Below are positions 24,201 to 35,604 of a stretch of 64,000 nucleotides of DNA, one piece after another. The DNA lies in the NCBI GenBank assembly GCA_905221605.1, contig CAJNDS010002089.1:485793-549792 (forward strand), written 5' to 3'. The notes beneath the pieces were generated by a model. That model worked only from the letters and a program-made list of their open reading frames with translations. It ran no database searches and was not told where the DNA came from. Source of the stretch: Symbiodinium natans. Taxonomy: Eukaryota > Sar > Dinophyceae > Suessiales > Symbiodiniaceae. A program made the position numbers and the translations under genes. The stretch's first letter is position 1; the number at the start of each line of letters is the position of its first letter.

Positions 24201-24559
24201 GCATCGTAAGAAATCTGACTGTTCCGGGGGGGGGGGGGGGATTAGCTGCTACTGAAGCCCCAAGCCCCCTAAAGCTTCTAAAAGCTGCAGAGCCTGGCCC
24301 CTGAAAACCCTCAGAATGTCCGAAATCTCCCAGCCGTGTTGAAAAACTGTCAGGTGCCCAACCATGGGCGTGCCGGGGTGGCCAGAGTTGGCCTCCCGAA
24401 CTCGGAAATCTCGTGCTGCAACATGGGAGACGCGCAGGACTCTTCTGCACCCTGCACTGCTAAACCCCTAAAGAAAGGCCCCACCGGTGCCTTCTGAATG
24501 GCGTCCATGGCAAGGCTCCTCAGGCAGGAGATAACAAGCTCATCCTTCTTGATGGCCAC
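6894..24559 (-). CDS. tkt: Transketolase, at least 33 small exons
   Basis: Thiamine-diphosphate enzyme that moves two-carbon ketol units between sugar phosphates (pentose phosphate pathway and, in plastids, the Calvin cycle). Thirty-three minus-strand exons, read in order and mostly joining in frame, give about 530 of the ~670 residues usual for the family. Landmarks in order: [60 protein letters not shown] then [11 protein letters not shown] (the GDGx~25NN cofactor motif), [29 protein letters not shown] (with the catalytic Glu), [56 protein letters not shown]. The start codon or targeting peptide, one exon near 18.7 kb, parts of the middle, and the C terminus with its stop were not found. 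Introns run from under 100 bp to more than 3 kb, and one carries a satellite. No stops fall inside the assigned exons, so it looks functional. Plastid or cytosolic location cannot be told. Confidence 0.92.
8585..8634. repeat. Interstitial telomere-type repeat, CCCTAAA
   Basis: Five CCCTAAA units with one interruption, inside a transketolase intron. Confidence 0.9.
8736..8772. repeat. Short tandem repeat of CAGAGCAGAGGG type
   Basis: About three and a half copies of a 10-bp unit (GCAGAGCAGAGG-like) next to a transketolase exon; intronic. Confidence 0.7.
9978..15810 (-). CDS. tkt: Transketolase exons, second (pyrimidine-binding) domain
   Basis: Exons: 15810-15769, 12214 to about 12168, 11304-11217, 11024-10989, 10025-9978. 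They read [28 protein letters not shown] (the Glu of REH activates the cofactor); [20 protein letters not shown] then [37 protein letters not shown]. The exons between GGSADL and HFGIREH, the NG-L-HGG segment (a stretch near 11970 reads YGPYGG) and the LRAIP-RPA segment (near 10950) are missing or uncertain. The intron between 15769 and 12214 contains the palindrome satellite. Confidence 0.88.
12785..15060. repeat. Palindrome satellite, ~160-bp higher-order repeat
   Basis: About 14 higher-order units of ~160 bp (range ~112-164), each marked by ATGAAAGTTCTCA (for example near 13104, 13264, 13427, 13740, 13901, 14061, 14910). Each unit holds up to three copies of the hairpin motif GTGCGGG-(7 nt)-CCCGCAC, separated by three alternating spacers: one with CGCCTGCCTTTCAAGCCCC, one with CGCATGCCTTTCAGGCCCC, one with CGCCCAAGCCCCCATG. 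By eye about forty hairpin motifs occur. Stem bases are conserved better than spacer lengths. The block creates long Pro/His/Ser and Arg/Gly frames on both strands that are not genes. It lies inside a transketolase intron. Confidence 0.93.
15700..15757. repeat. Minisatellite, GGGACGCTAG-type
   Basis: Four to five copies of a 10-bp unit next to the GGSADL exon of transketolase, within the flanking intron. Confidence 0.8.
16907..20055 (-). CDS. tkt: Transketolase exons, end of first domain and linker
   Basis: Exons: 20055-19971, 19510-19482, 19093-19030, 18333-18292, 18183-18142, 17976-17944, 17591-17544, 17188-17147, 16947-16907. They read [20 protein letters not shown]... | ALTRAFLSF(K) | [20 protein letters not shown].. 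| [14 protein letters not shown] | [14 protein letters not shown] | [11 protein letters not shown] | [16 protein letters not shown] | [14 protein letters not shown] | [13 protein letters not shown]. The family has SHIGYG where this reads SHIAWG. An exon for the expected AHG-PLG segment should lie between 19030 and 18333; a minus stretch near 18745 (LVAHRLLGG) is the nearest candidate and is unconvincing. Most exons begin and end between codons. Confidence 0.9.
20395..24559 (-). CDS. tkt: Transketolase exons, N-terminal cofactor domain
   Basis: Exons: 24559-24491, 24392-24363, 23941-23907, 23659-23595, 23489-23440, 22836-22798, 22658-22613, 22402-22340, 21953-21903, 21664-21603, 21336-21303, 20950-20927, 20440-20395. 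They read [17 protein letters not shown] | [10 protein letters not shown] | [11 protein letters not shown](R) | [20 protein letters not shown](M) | [17 protein letters not shown] | [13 protein letters not shown] | [15 protein letters not shown](G) | [20 protein letters not shown](G) | [16 protein letters not shown](G) | [20 protein letters not shown] | [11 protein letters not shown](G) | HLKLDNL(C) | [14 protein letters not shown](S). Each junction keeps phase. The 24-nt exon at 20950-20927 encodes the helix before the metal-binding DNN. The acceptor of the exon at 22658 directly follows a 25-base C tract (poly-G on plus). Confidence 0.93.
21202..21250. repeat. (CA)n microsatellite
   Basis: About 24 CA units in the transketolase intron between the [11 protein letters not shown] and HLKLDNL exons. 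Confidence 0.97.
21415..21573. repeat. (GAGT)n tetranucleotide tract
   Basis: About 160 bp of GAGT repeats with GT/GA interruptions in the next transketolase intron upstream. It encodes only His/Ser/Leu runs in spurious frames. Confidence 0.95.
22662..22686. repeat. Poly-G run at a splice acceptor
   Basis: Twenty-five G on plus, so a C25 tract on the transketolase coding strand, ending two bases before the AAG acceptor of the exon starting at 22658. It may serve as the pyrimidine tract. Confidence 0.85.
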
Positions 24560-24993
24560 CTTTCGAGCTGAGAGGGTTCATAGGCACAACGAGACTTGGG
24601 CAGCTGCTGGCCATGCCGGTCTTGCGGTCTAACTTCTATTTAGAATGCAGACAGGAACAGCAATCGCAGTGGCTCTGATGAAATGTGCGACACAAGCAAC
24701 TTCACGCAAACGTCGTTCAAAGCACCAACGCAGCAAGACTTGGGGCTTTGGACTCAGAAGGTGTCATAGGTCATAGGTATCCAGACTACACGCGAGCAAG
24801 CTGGACAACGGATGTCGCAGATAGAGAAGCAAAGACATGCAAAGACATGCAAAGCTCACAGGCCCACAGCAACCGATCAGATCGCACAGTCCAAACAAGC
24901 CCATTGCACACAAAGTTCTTGTGGTGCTTGGACTTGCGAAGCTCCAGACCCTCAAGCCCTAATGGAATCCCTGCAAGCAGTCTACTACATTTA

Positions 24994-25082
24994 AAACAAG
25001 AACAAGAACAAGAACAAGAACAAGAACAAGAACAAGAACAAGAACAAGAACAGGAACAAGAACAAGAACAAGAACAAGAATA
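24994..25082. repeat. (AACAAG)n hexanucleotide tract
   Basis: About fourteen copies with one variant (AACAGG), passing into an AAT/AAG-rich degenerate stretch to about 25185. Confidence 0.96.
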
Positions 25083-25318
25083 AGAATAAGAATAAGAATA
25101 AGAGCCATAATAAGAATAAAGATAATAACGAATAGAATACGAATAATGATAATAATAACAATAATAATAAAATAGTAGTAGTAATGACCTAAACTTCCTC
25201 AACTGCAGGTGACTCGGCCGCACTGGTGCACCCCGCCTTGTCAACATCCTTCCGCTCTTTGGACGAGCCGAAGATTAGGTCCTCTGCACGGCGCAGGGCT
25301 AGGTTCATGATTGCTACG

Positions 25319-25416
25319 ATTCTTCTTCTTCTTCTTCTTCTTCTTCTTCTTCTTCTTCTTCTTCTTCTTCTTCTTCTTCTTCTTCTTCTTCTTCTTCTTC
25401 TTCTTCTTCTTCTTCT
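25319..25416. repeat. (CTT)n trinucleotide tract
   Basis: About 32 CTT units; it gives poly-Leu in one plus frame. Not coding. Confidence 0.97.
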
Positions 25417-26137
25417 GCTGAATAGTGTTATTATTCTTCTTCCTGTTGTTATTTATTATTTTGCTTTGAGGACATTTGGGCTTTGGCTTGCAAGGGTGTC
25501 TGAGTTCCTCAATGAGTCAGCTTCAAGGCTGCCCCTGGACCTGAAACCTTGACCACTGACCCCCTACGGCCCTACAGTCTACACCCTTCTCCTTCCCCCA
25601 AACACCCGGAGCACACAACTTTCTGCCCGAAATGGAGACAGCACAGAGTGCGACAAACAGGGGCTCATGGGTTCGGAGGCTGGGCCTGCACATCGGCGAG
25701 GAGGGAACGACGATTTGTCATGTAGGAACGCTACCGCTAGCACCATCTGAAAGGAAAGCGAGGTATTCTGGGGGCAGGAGCATGTTGAGAGGCCTTAGCC
25801 TCTAAAGAAAAGCCTTTCACTGCTGAGGGGTAAGGGCAGGGCTGAGGGTCAAACGATAAACAAAAGTTGCAACATCCAACCCCGCACCCAGCACGTCGCC
25901 TCGATAGTCACATGCTTTGCTGCCATGACTACCTCGAGCTTCGGTGGACGACAGAAGTGCACAAGTTGCAGAGGAACAGGGTGATGGCCGAATCCTAGCC
26001 TCCAAGCTTTGTGAGGGCTAACGTTCCTACAGCGGGCTTCAGGTGCAGGACTCTCAGGTTCTCCCTTCCAAGGGATTCAGGGCTGGTTTATCATAAGCCT
26101 TGAAGCGCCAAGTGGAGCGGAATCCCCATGTCAAGTG

Positions 26138-26443
26138 TCATATGTCAGTAGCATTCCGGCTTGCGCTCTTCACCCCACATCGTTTGAAGGTCAAAGGGCC
26201 CTGGACCGAAGCAAAGGCACGCCTGCAGCACTCGCAGGTGTCAGGAGTCCAAACTGAAGCAAACGCTGCGGAAGAGCAGGTGCTGCATGCAATTTTGCTG
26301 CGAGGTGTTTCGGCTGGCGAATTTGGGGGAGGGTCATGAAAGGCTTGCTGTATGTCGGACAAAGGACTTGCGGATGCTTCGATCACCTTAGCAGCTCCTG
26401 AGGCCGAGGTTCCAAGTTCAGAATAGTCAGAGTCGGCTTCCAA
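26138..26443 (-). CDS. Possible exon(s), unknown protein
   Basis: The minus frame begins MEADSDYSELGTSASGAAKV and continues through SDIQQAF to a Cys-rich part (CECCRRAF). Composition is protein-like, but I see no family. An alternative minus frame over 26460-26380 (VVGDWKPTLTILNLEPRPQE) overlaps it, so at most one is real. Confidence 0.25.
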   Translation of the reverse strand: MEADSDYSELGTSASGAAKVIEASASPLSDIQQAFHDPPPNSPAETPRSKIACSTCSSAAFASVWTPDTCECCRRAFASVQGPLTFKRCGVKSASRNATDI

Positions 26444-27149
26444 TCTCCAACGACCTCAAATCCTGCATTAAAAAAATTTCTAGAACCCTGAACCAGGCAA
26501 CTTCTTTCCGCCCTCGAAGACAGTTGAGGGGCGAAGGGGGCTTTGGAGTTCCCCCCACACTTCAAAGCGTGGGAGTTCGACGTCGCAAAGTTGTGAATCC
26601 CAGACCCTGGCGGCCGCTGCAACACTTTGCTGCGAATCTCGACAGAGGGTGGCAATCAGGTCCACTCTACCATGCCGTTGGCAGCGCCACGGCGCCTTTC
26701 GTCGCGAAAAGTGCTTCTCCTACCCAGACTCATGATGCCAGCGTCCCCCTTCAAGTCCTCCAACCCTGGCTGCCACTAGCTATACATGCTTTGCCCTCCC
26801 ACGGACTTCGCTTCACACACTCCGAAATCCGCCAGAGAGAGCTCCTGGACCTGGCGAGACATGGTCAGTATTGGTCAGCTCTCCCCCTTTTAGGGGCTTG
26901 GATGATGATTCGGGCAAGGAACTTCCCACATGCAGCAAGACTGCCCTGTGTCAGTGGGATTGCGTCCCTGGCGCCACACCTCGCATCTCCCGCGTCCCTC
27001 GCGCCCCGCTCGGTGCCCTGCTCGGTGCCCTGCCTGGTGCCCTGGGGTGAACTGGGACCCCGCGCGCAAAGCCACTCGGAAGACACTTGCTGCGCTTCCC
27101 GCAGCTCCTGCGCACACCCAATGCCACGGGTGTTGTCACCCTGCACGCT

Positions 27150-27248
27150 CTGAAACGTTGAGAACTTGAGAACACCATGAGAGGACTTCAAATGTGCCTG
27201 CAGCTTCTGCTCGCTGCGCGCCAGGAGCTCGGCGACCGGCCGGCCCAA
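27150..27248 (-). CDS. Possible helical exon, unknown protein
   Basis: Minus frame GRPVAELLARSEQKLQAHLK is amphipathic and charged, unlike its repeat-rich surroundings. The frame stays open to 26865 but becomes low-complexity (Gly/Thr/Arg/Ala repeats from GTGCCCTG units). No partner exon or family was recognised. Confidence 0.3.
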
Positions 27249-27925
27249 CTGGAGCTTTGAACCGAGGGATTTAGAGTCGATGGAAGAAGGTTTGGGGTTT
27301 ACAGCCTAACAGCCTACAGCTTCAGAGCCTGCAGCCTTGGATGCGGCAGGGCTGCATGATGAAACTGCGACAACTGCTGTAAAGTTTCAGTTTCAGTGTG
27401 TATTGCGACTCTTCGGGTTGGCTGATTGGGGAAAGCTCTCATCCCTTCGGCATAATCATTATGCGTGAACGAACCTCCAAGTGCGGTTCAGCTCGGGCTC
27501 TCGAATTTAACATGTTACGGATGTTCTATCAGCTTCTCGTCTCAGCTTTGTCTCAGAGTAATTCTCCCTTCGACCAGTTCTACAACTCTGGGCAACTGCC
27601 CCCATTCTTCGCGACCGCACACACTCTTCACCAACACCACGTCACAAAAACAAAAAAAAGCTTAGAAGGCTTAGAAGGCCTGGAAGGCTTAGAAGGCTTC
27701 GAAGGCTCAGAAGGCTCAGAAGGCCCCAATGCCAAGAACGCCAAGGGAACTTTCGAAGGCTCTCAGAAGGCCCGTAGAAAGAGGCGCCCTTGAGAAAAAG
27801 AATGGGGCGCATGCGCGTGTGCTTTCCCACCCAAAGAAGGAAAGGCGCGAGGCCTCGGCTTCCCGGCGGCGCTGTGCCGCCTGCGCCTGGTTTTTATCAC
27901 ACTGTATCTCTGGGGGGGGGGGGGG

Positions 27926-28025
27926 NNNNNNNNNNNNNNNNNNNNNNNNNNNNNNNNNNNNNNNNNNNNNNNNNNNNNNNNNNNNNNNNNNNNNNNNNNN
28001 NNNNNNNNNNNNNNNNNNNNNNNNN
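27926..28025. other. Assembly gap, 100 N
   Basis: Exactly 100 N between a G homopolymer and the GT-rich satellite. The round number suggests a gap of unknown true size, so the satellite may be longer. Confidence 0.98.
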
Positions 28026-28196
28026 TGTGGGGTTGTGGGTTTGTGGGGTTGTGTGTTTGTGTGTTTTGTGTGTTGTGCGTTTATTGTGTGGTGTGTGTGT
28101 GTGTTTGTGTGTTCGTGCTTTTGGGTGTTGATTTCTTTGTGTGTTTGGGGTTTTGCGTGTTTCGCGTGTTTGCGTGTTTGCGTGTTTTTGCGTGAT

Positions 28197-28262
<66 letters not shown>

Positions 28263-28263
28263 T

Positions 28264-28300
<37 letters not shown>

Positions 28301-28913
28301 TTTGTGTGTGAGTGTGTGCACGTGTGTTTTGTGTGTGTGTGTGTGTGTGCACGTGTGCTTTGTGTGTTTGTGCACTTGTGCGCTTGTGCGCTGGTGCGCT
28401 TGTGCGCTTGTGGGGTTGTGGGGTTGTGGGGTTGTGTGTTTGTGTGTTTGTGTGTTTGTGCGTTTATGTGTGTGTTTGTGTGTTCGTGCGTTTGTGTGTT
28501 GTGTCTTTGTGTGTTTGGGTGTTTGCGTGTTTGCGTGTTTGCGTGTTTGCGTGTTTGTGTGTTTGCGTGTTTGCGTGTTTGCGTGTTTGCGTGATTGTGT
28601 GTGTGTGTGTGTTTGTGTGTGTATGTGTGTGTGTGTGTGTGTTTGTTTGTGTGTGAGTGTGTGCACGTGTGTTTTGTGTGTGTGTGTGTGTGTGCACGTG
28701 TGTTTTGTGCGCTTGTGCGCTTGTGCGCTGGTGCGCTTGTGGGGTTGTGGGGTTGTGGGGTTGTGGGGTTGTGTGTTTGTGTGTTTGTGTGTTTGTGCGT
28801 TTATGTGTGTGTTTGTGTGTTCGTGCGTTTGTGTGTTGTGTCTTTGTGTGTTTGGGTGTTTGCGTGTTTGCGTGTTTGCGTGTTTGCGTGTTTGCGTGTT
28901 TGCGTGTTTGCGT

Positions 28914-28998
<85 letters not shown>

Positions 28999-28999
28999 T

Positions 29000-29036
<37 letters not shown>

Positions 29037-29689
29037 TTTGTGTGTGAGTGTGTGCACGTGTGTTTTGTGTGTGTGTGTGTGTGTGCACGTGTGCTTTGTG
29101 TGTTTGTGCACTTGTGCGCTTGTGCGCTGGTGCGCTTGTGCGCTTGTGGGGTTGTGGGGTTGTGGGGTTGTGTGTTTGTGTGTTTGTGTGTTTGTGCGTT
29201 TATGTGTGTGTTTGTGTGTTCGTGCGTTTGTGTGTTGTGTCTTTGTGTGTTTGGGTGTTTGCGTGTTTGCGTGTTTGCGTGTTTGCGTGTTTGTGTGTTT
29301 GCGTGTTTGCGTGTTTGCGTGTTTGCGTGATTGTGTGTGTGTGTGTGTTTGTGTGTGTATGTGTGTGTGTGTGTGTGTTTGTTTGTGTGTGAGTGTGTGC
29401 ACGTGTGTTTTGTGTGTGTGTGTGTGTGTGCACGTGTGTTTTGTGCGCTTGTGCGCTTGTGCGCTGGTGCGCTTGTGGGGTTGTGGGGTTGTGGGGTTGT
29501 GGGGTTGTGTGTTTGTGTGTTTGTGTGTTTGTGCGTTTATGTGTGTGTTTGTGTGTTCGTGCGTTTGTGTGTTGTGTCTTTGTGTGTTTGGGTGTTTGCG
29601 TGTTTGCGTGTTTGCGTGTTTGCGTGTTTGCGTGTTTGCGTGTTTGCGTGTTTGCGTGTTTGCGTGTTTGCGTGATTGTGTGTTTGCGT

Positions 29690-29774
<85 letters not shown>

Positions 29775-30132
29775 TGTTTGTTTGTGTGTGAGTGTGTGCA
29801 CGTGTGTTTTGTGTGTGTGTGTGTGTGTGCACGTGTGTTTTGTGTGTTTGTACGCTTGTGCGCTTGTGCGCTGGTGCGCTTGTGCGCTTGTGGGGTTGTG
29901 GGGTTGTGGGGTTGTGTGTTTGTGTGTTTGTGTGTTTGTGCGTTTGTGCGTTTATGTGTGTGTTTGTGTGTTCGTGCGTTTGTGTGTTGTGTCTTTGTGT
30001 CTTTGTGTGTTTGTGTGTTTGGGTGTTTGCGTGTTTGCGTGTTTGCGTGTTTGCGTGTTTGCGTGTTTGCGTGTTTGCGTGTTTGCGTGTTTGCGTGTTT
30101 GCGTGTTTGCGTGATTGCGTGATTGCGTGATT

Positions 30133-30171
<39 letters not shown>

Positions 30172-30248
30172 TTTGTTTGTTTGTTTGTTTGTTTGTTTGT
30201 TTGTGTGTGAGTGTGTGCACGTGTGTTTTTTGTGTGTGTGTGTGTTTG
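28026..30248. repeat. GT-rich satellite with ~736-bp higher-order repeat
   Basis: The block is built from (TG)n, an 8-bp unit GTTTGCGT, a GTTTGTGT unit, TGTGGGGT units and a GTGCGCTTGTGC block, in a fixed order. The marker TGTGCACGTGTGTTTTG recurs near 28318, 28663, 29054 and 29399; alternate copies are 736 bp apart, and further copies lie at about 29797 and 30217. A GTTT tract ends it at about 30200. All Cys/Val and Thr/His/Asn frames here are repeat artefacts. Confidence 0.95.
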
Positions 30249-30746
30249 TGGAGCTGAGAGCTTCTCTGCCCTGGCGAGGCATCACCTGAGGTTCCGAGGT
30301 TGCCCTTGTGCGTAGCACGGAAACGAGAGTGTCGGTGTTCGAAGGCTGTCAGGACCCCGCACATGCGTAACACATGTCGAACACCACTCGTTCCCAAACA
30401 CCTGCCGAAGGCAACGCCTTGCCCTGCGAATATCAGGCGGGCCTTGTGATGTTTTCGGCATGTTAAACCCTCTCTGAGAGCACCCTCCGAGGCAACGGCG
30501 CTGCTGCTCTTCGGGCGTGCTCGTGTTCACCTTGCTTTCACACTTCGGGAGAACATAGGAGAGAGGACCTACACAGGACGGACTCTTATCTTGGATCTAT
30601 ATGGTGAGAGAGAAGTACTCCTGTACCCTGCTTCTACAATGGAACTTCATCAGGCGGATGGCATCTGCGAAAGGATCACCAGAACCGGTGTACTTCTGGT
30701 ATCACCCTGCCAGAAGACAATGTCACCTCTCGTCAATGACAACTTC

Positions 30747-30825
30747 TCAGCCCCACGCTGACGACTCGAAGTCTTCCACATCGAGCATGTCCAGCTCGTC
30801 GCCCCTGGTAGCAGTTCGTTGCACC
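30747..30825 (-). CDS. Possible last exon, acidic C terminus
   Basis: Minus frame reads TRGDELDMLDVEDFESSAWG and then a stop. An acidic tail ending in a stop and flanked by lower-quality sequence looks like a terminal coding exon. Upstream candidates on the same strand are weak (LIQLCKGCQYVFHILEALGN at about 32165-32100). Identity unknown. Confidence 0.3.
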
Positions 30826-31976
30826 CCCAAAACCCCAACCTGGCCCATTGCTTCGAGAGCACGAAATCCAAACCGGAGAGAAACCCTCAATCCTTGAAGC
30901 CGCCTGAAACCCTTCGTTGCCGGCCAAGCGTCGAGTTCGCCACGGAGGAGGCCGAGCTCCAGACGATGGGAATGCCCCAGACCGTCCCTGCAGAACCTTT
31001 GGTGTGCGTAGGAGTCGGCATAGCGGCATAAGGTCACTTAGAGGAGTGAAGGTTCCAGCTCAACGCGCTAACGCTCCAAATCAGCCCTGGCATCAAGGAT
31101 TTGGGATCAAATCCAGCGCCGGGCTCCTAAACCCCGAGCCCTCAACACAACAAAACCTCAATGTCGACCGGCATCTGGACTTGCGGTCAAGGGTGCTGTT
31201 GCTCATCTTGAAGGTCTAGGGCCTGGTACACGGGGCGGCTTGAAGCTGCTTTGCTGCCTCTCAACCGGTCTTGAGGGCCCCTGTCTTGCCCCTGAAACCT
31301 TTGGAGCTCAGGCGACCCACTCCCTACGCCCCTGCACGCCCCTGCACCTCGCTCAGCTCGAGGCTAACACCTCAGAGCCTGGCGTCAGGCTGTCAGAGCC
31401 ATGTAGGGAAAGTCGCGTAGAGGCCGGTGGGATTTTTAGGCCGTCTACAAATATTTGATGAGGACATTCGAGCCTGAGGTGTGGAGAGTCTATTTGGCAG
31501 CGGCATCTCTCTAAGACTACAAAAGATCTGCCAAGTTGGGCGATAGCCTCGCACGCAGCGATGCAGCGCGACTTAGTGCGACAATTGCAGCAGCAAAATA
31601 TGAACGACAGATTTTGTAAGAGCTGCAGCGACAAGCCGCTGATGCATGCAAGCGTCAGCAGATGCCTCACCGAATCACCCGTGATCGATAGATGACTCTC
31701 AACATCACAACTCAGTCCCAGCCCTCAAACCCTCAAACCCTCAAGACCTCATGGCCTAAAAACACCACTGCAACCCCAAGTCCTGGCAAGCCCCAGCTCT
31801 CACGACTTGCATCAGAGCGCAACCTGTTTAACATGCTAAGAACCCTCGACAAAACACATGCTGGGCCCACCAGAATAGACGACAGCGGTTTCTTGGTGAA
31901 AGCACCCACAGGCGCATCATGGGTGCGGCTCAGAGGGAAGGGCTTTCGGGTGTGAAGTGTTTTTTGGTTTCGGCTA

Positions 31977-32028
31977 CGGCGGCTGTGGCGGCTGTGGCGG
32001 CGGTGGCGGCTGTGGCGGCTATGGCATG
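31977..32028. repeat. GGCGGCTGT minisatellite
   Basis: About five copies of GGCGGCTGT-like units, giving an Ala/Val run on plus and an Ala-Thr run on minus. It lies between weak exon candidates. Confidence 0.8.
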
Positions 32029-32593
32029 TTCTGGCTGTGGTTCTTGTTCCCCGGGAGAGTGCTGCAGATACCGGCTAAAGGAGTGGCTACCCTCAACGCT
32101 TGAGTTACCAAGAGCCTCCAGAATGTGGAAGACGTACTGGCAGCCCTTGCACAACTGGATCAAGCCCCAAAGCCAGGCCGGATCCCACGACACACCTCGA
32201 TGTCAAGACAAAACGACGGGGCGCTTTCGCCTCGCGCTGGGCGGCCAGGTGTTTCAAAGCCTGGCATCTGAACCGTTTTGTAGGAGGTTTGGATGCGGCA
32301 TTGGGAGCCCTCATCCGCCGAGGCCTCGGGCCGAAGGTGTCTAGGTTCCCCCACACCCAAAGCCCTTTTTTGGACCCCTTTTTTTGCCTCAAATGGGTAC
32401 CCTTCCTGGGAAACCGGGGTCCGCAAGCGCACAGTTCGCCAGGACCAGAGGCAGTTGAAGCCTGTCCGAGCAGGCCCCCCCCTCCCTCCCCCCCCCAAGG
32501 CTCAACTCGAAGCACCAAAGCCAAAGCCCCCCCCCCTTCTCCCCCCGCCCGGGCCTGGCTCAACTTTACAATCAACCGTCTCAACCCTCAACC

Positions 32594-32690
32594 TCTTGAG
32601 CCCTAAGCCCTCAACCCTAAACTAGCCCTCAACCCTAAACCCCAAACCATAAACCCGGAACCCTAAACCCTAGACCCAACCCTTATTGCT
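32594..32690. repeat. Degenerate CCCTAAA telomere-type tract
   Basis: Repeated CCCTAA / CCCTCAACC / CCATAAACCC units, clearly diverged from CCCTAAA. Confidence 0.75.
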
Positions 32691-33474
32691 TGGGGTCCAG
32701 CGACTTGGGCGCTGCGGAATCACCATGCTCACGTGGATGCGCTGGGCCGGGCCGAGGCGGGTCGCGTAGCGTTAAAATTAGGGAGCCCTCATTCCGGTGA
32801 AGGCTTCACAGTGGACAACTAATTATTTTCCCAAAAAGCAGAACTCTGCTGACCCTGCAAAACTAGGATTCGTTGAGCCTTTGGCCTCTTCCCTTAAGAA
32901 AGCTGAGCACGCTTCGTTGTAGCACAAACCCACCAACCAAACAAACAAGAGTCCCGATGCTCAAAGGACCTGAAAGCTCTCCCAACCCCCGACTCCGCAG
33001 TTGCGGGTGGTGCATGAACGTTGAAAAAAGGATAAAAGAGGGCTCCCCACTCCTGCTAAACTGTCTCTGGCGCCTCATCCACTTCCACCGCCGTGGCCGG
33101 TGCGGCCTGGGCCCAAGCACATTCTGAGAGGCGGTAGCCATCGGAATAGTGACAGTACGCTAACAGTAGTAATGAAGGTAAGAACAAAAGCAAGAACAAG
33201 AAGCAGACATTCTTAGACATGATGGTAGAAGTAAGGATAAGAAGAAGAATCAGAAGAGGAAGAATAAGAAGATTATCGAGACTAAGAAGAATAAGAAGAA
33301 GAAATACAGGAAACAGAATAATGAGAAGAATAAGAAGAGTAAGAGGCAAAACAGAATACGAACAAAGTGAAGGGAGAATAAGAGCAACAATAAGGATGCG
33401 CATAAAATGCAGATCATAAAAACAAAAACAATACCAATAAAAAGGTAAAAGACATTTACTCCCGCTGCTGCTTC

Positions 33475-34752
<1,278 letters not shown>

Positions 34753-35604
34753 CGTCCTCGTGCTACTACTAGGCTTACTTACTACTAGGCTTACTACTAG
34801 CCTAACAACCTGCTTCTACTACTACTCCAAAATGACCCCGAAAAGCACTCGATAACCAGCATTCCAAGACCACTTCGAGAGTACTACAAGGCCCCAAAAA
34901 GCGGCAACAGTTCTGCACTTTTCGGGAGGAGCCCCAAAGTGCAAGCACCGTTGGGGGAATGATGTGCCCGAGGCGCGTTTACGAAAATGTTTTCCAGGGC
35001 CCGGGCAAAGCGTGGAACCACCTCCGCAGCGAAGCGCGCCCTCGCTGCCTGAGGCGAGCTTCCGCCATGCTGCTAACGGGCCCCGAGCCCAACATAAGCC
35101 CCCGTCCCAAACCCTGAACCCTCAACCCCCATAGAACCTGAACCCATTACTCGCCCACATCTGAACTTTGCACTCCCTGTGAGTGACAAACAGGGTTCAA
35201 GAACACCCCCCCGCTTTATGCTTGGGGTCTGCTGGGGTTCGCGAATCCCACCCCCTTGCACCCTTAAACGCCTAGTACCTTGGGGCCTACGCGGCCCTGA
35301 ACACTGGCCCTTAAGGACGGCCAAGGGCTTTGGGGACTGGTCCCAGAGCTGCTCAAAAAGTCTTGGGTTTTGCGGGAGCAGAGTGGGACAGGAGCTACAA
35401 GGAGCCCCCCGCTCAAACCTTGGCTGCCGAGATTGCAGCTTGGAAGCTACTACGCTTCTACGCTTCCATCCAGCTGCTGTCCACCCCCCCCCCCCCGACC
35501 CCCCTCGGCCTGTTCTTGACTCTTGTCTAGGGGGCTTTCAAAAACCCGAACCCATTCAAAACCCAAACCCAACCAAACAAGCACGCCCCTGGAGCCCCCT
35601 TGCT
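34753..35604. other. No supported feature
   Basis: Unique-looking sequence apart from short TACTACTAGG repeats at the left and a C-run near 35485. No exon with convincing composition was seen. Confidence 0.4.

Larger units (their letters stand above)
24560..26137. other. Upstream of transketolase: repeats, no supported exon
   Basis: The first transketolase exon(s) should lie here, because the exon starting at 24559 opens after an AG acceptor (CGAAAG). A minus ATG near 24605 is out of frame with it. I could not identify a transit peptide or promoter. The stretch holds the AACAAG and CTT tracts listed separately. Confidence 0.4.

Noticed and set aside
28200-30250. Many long Cys/Val and Thr/His/Asn frames on both strands
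   Set aside because: They are produced by GT-type simple repeats, are open in several frames at once, and carry no sequence beyond the repeat.
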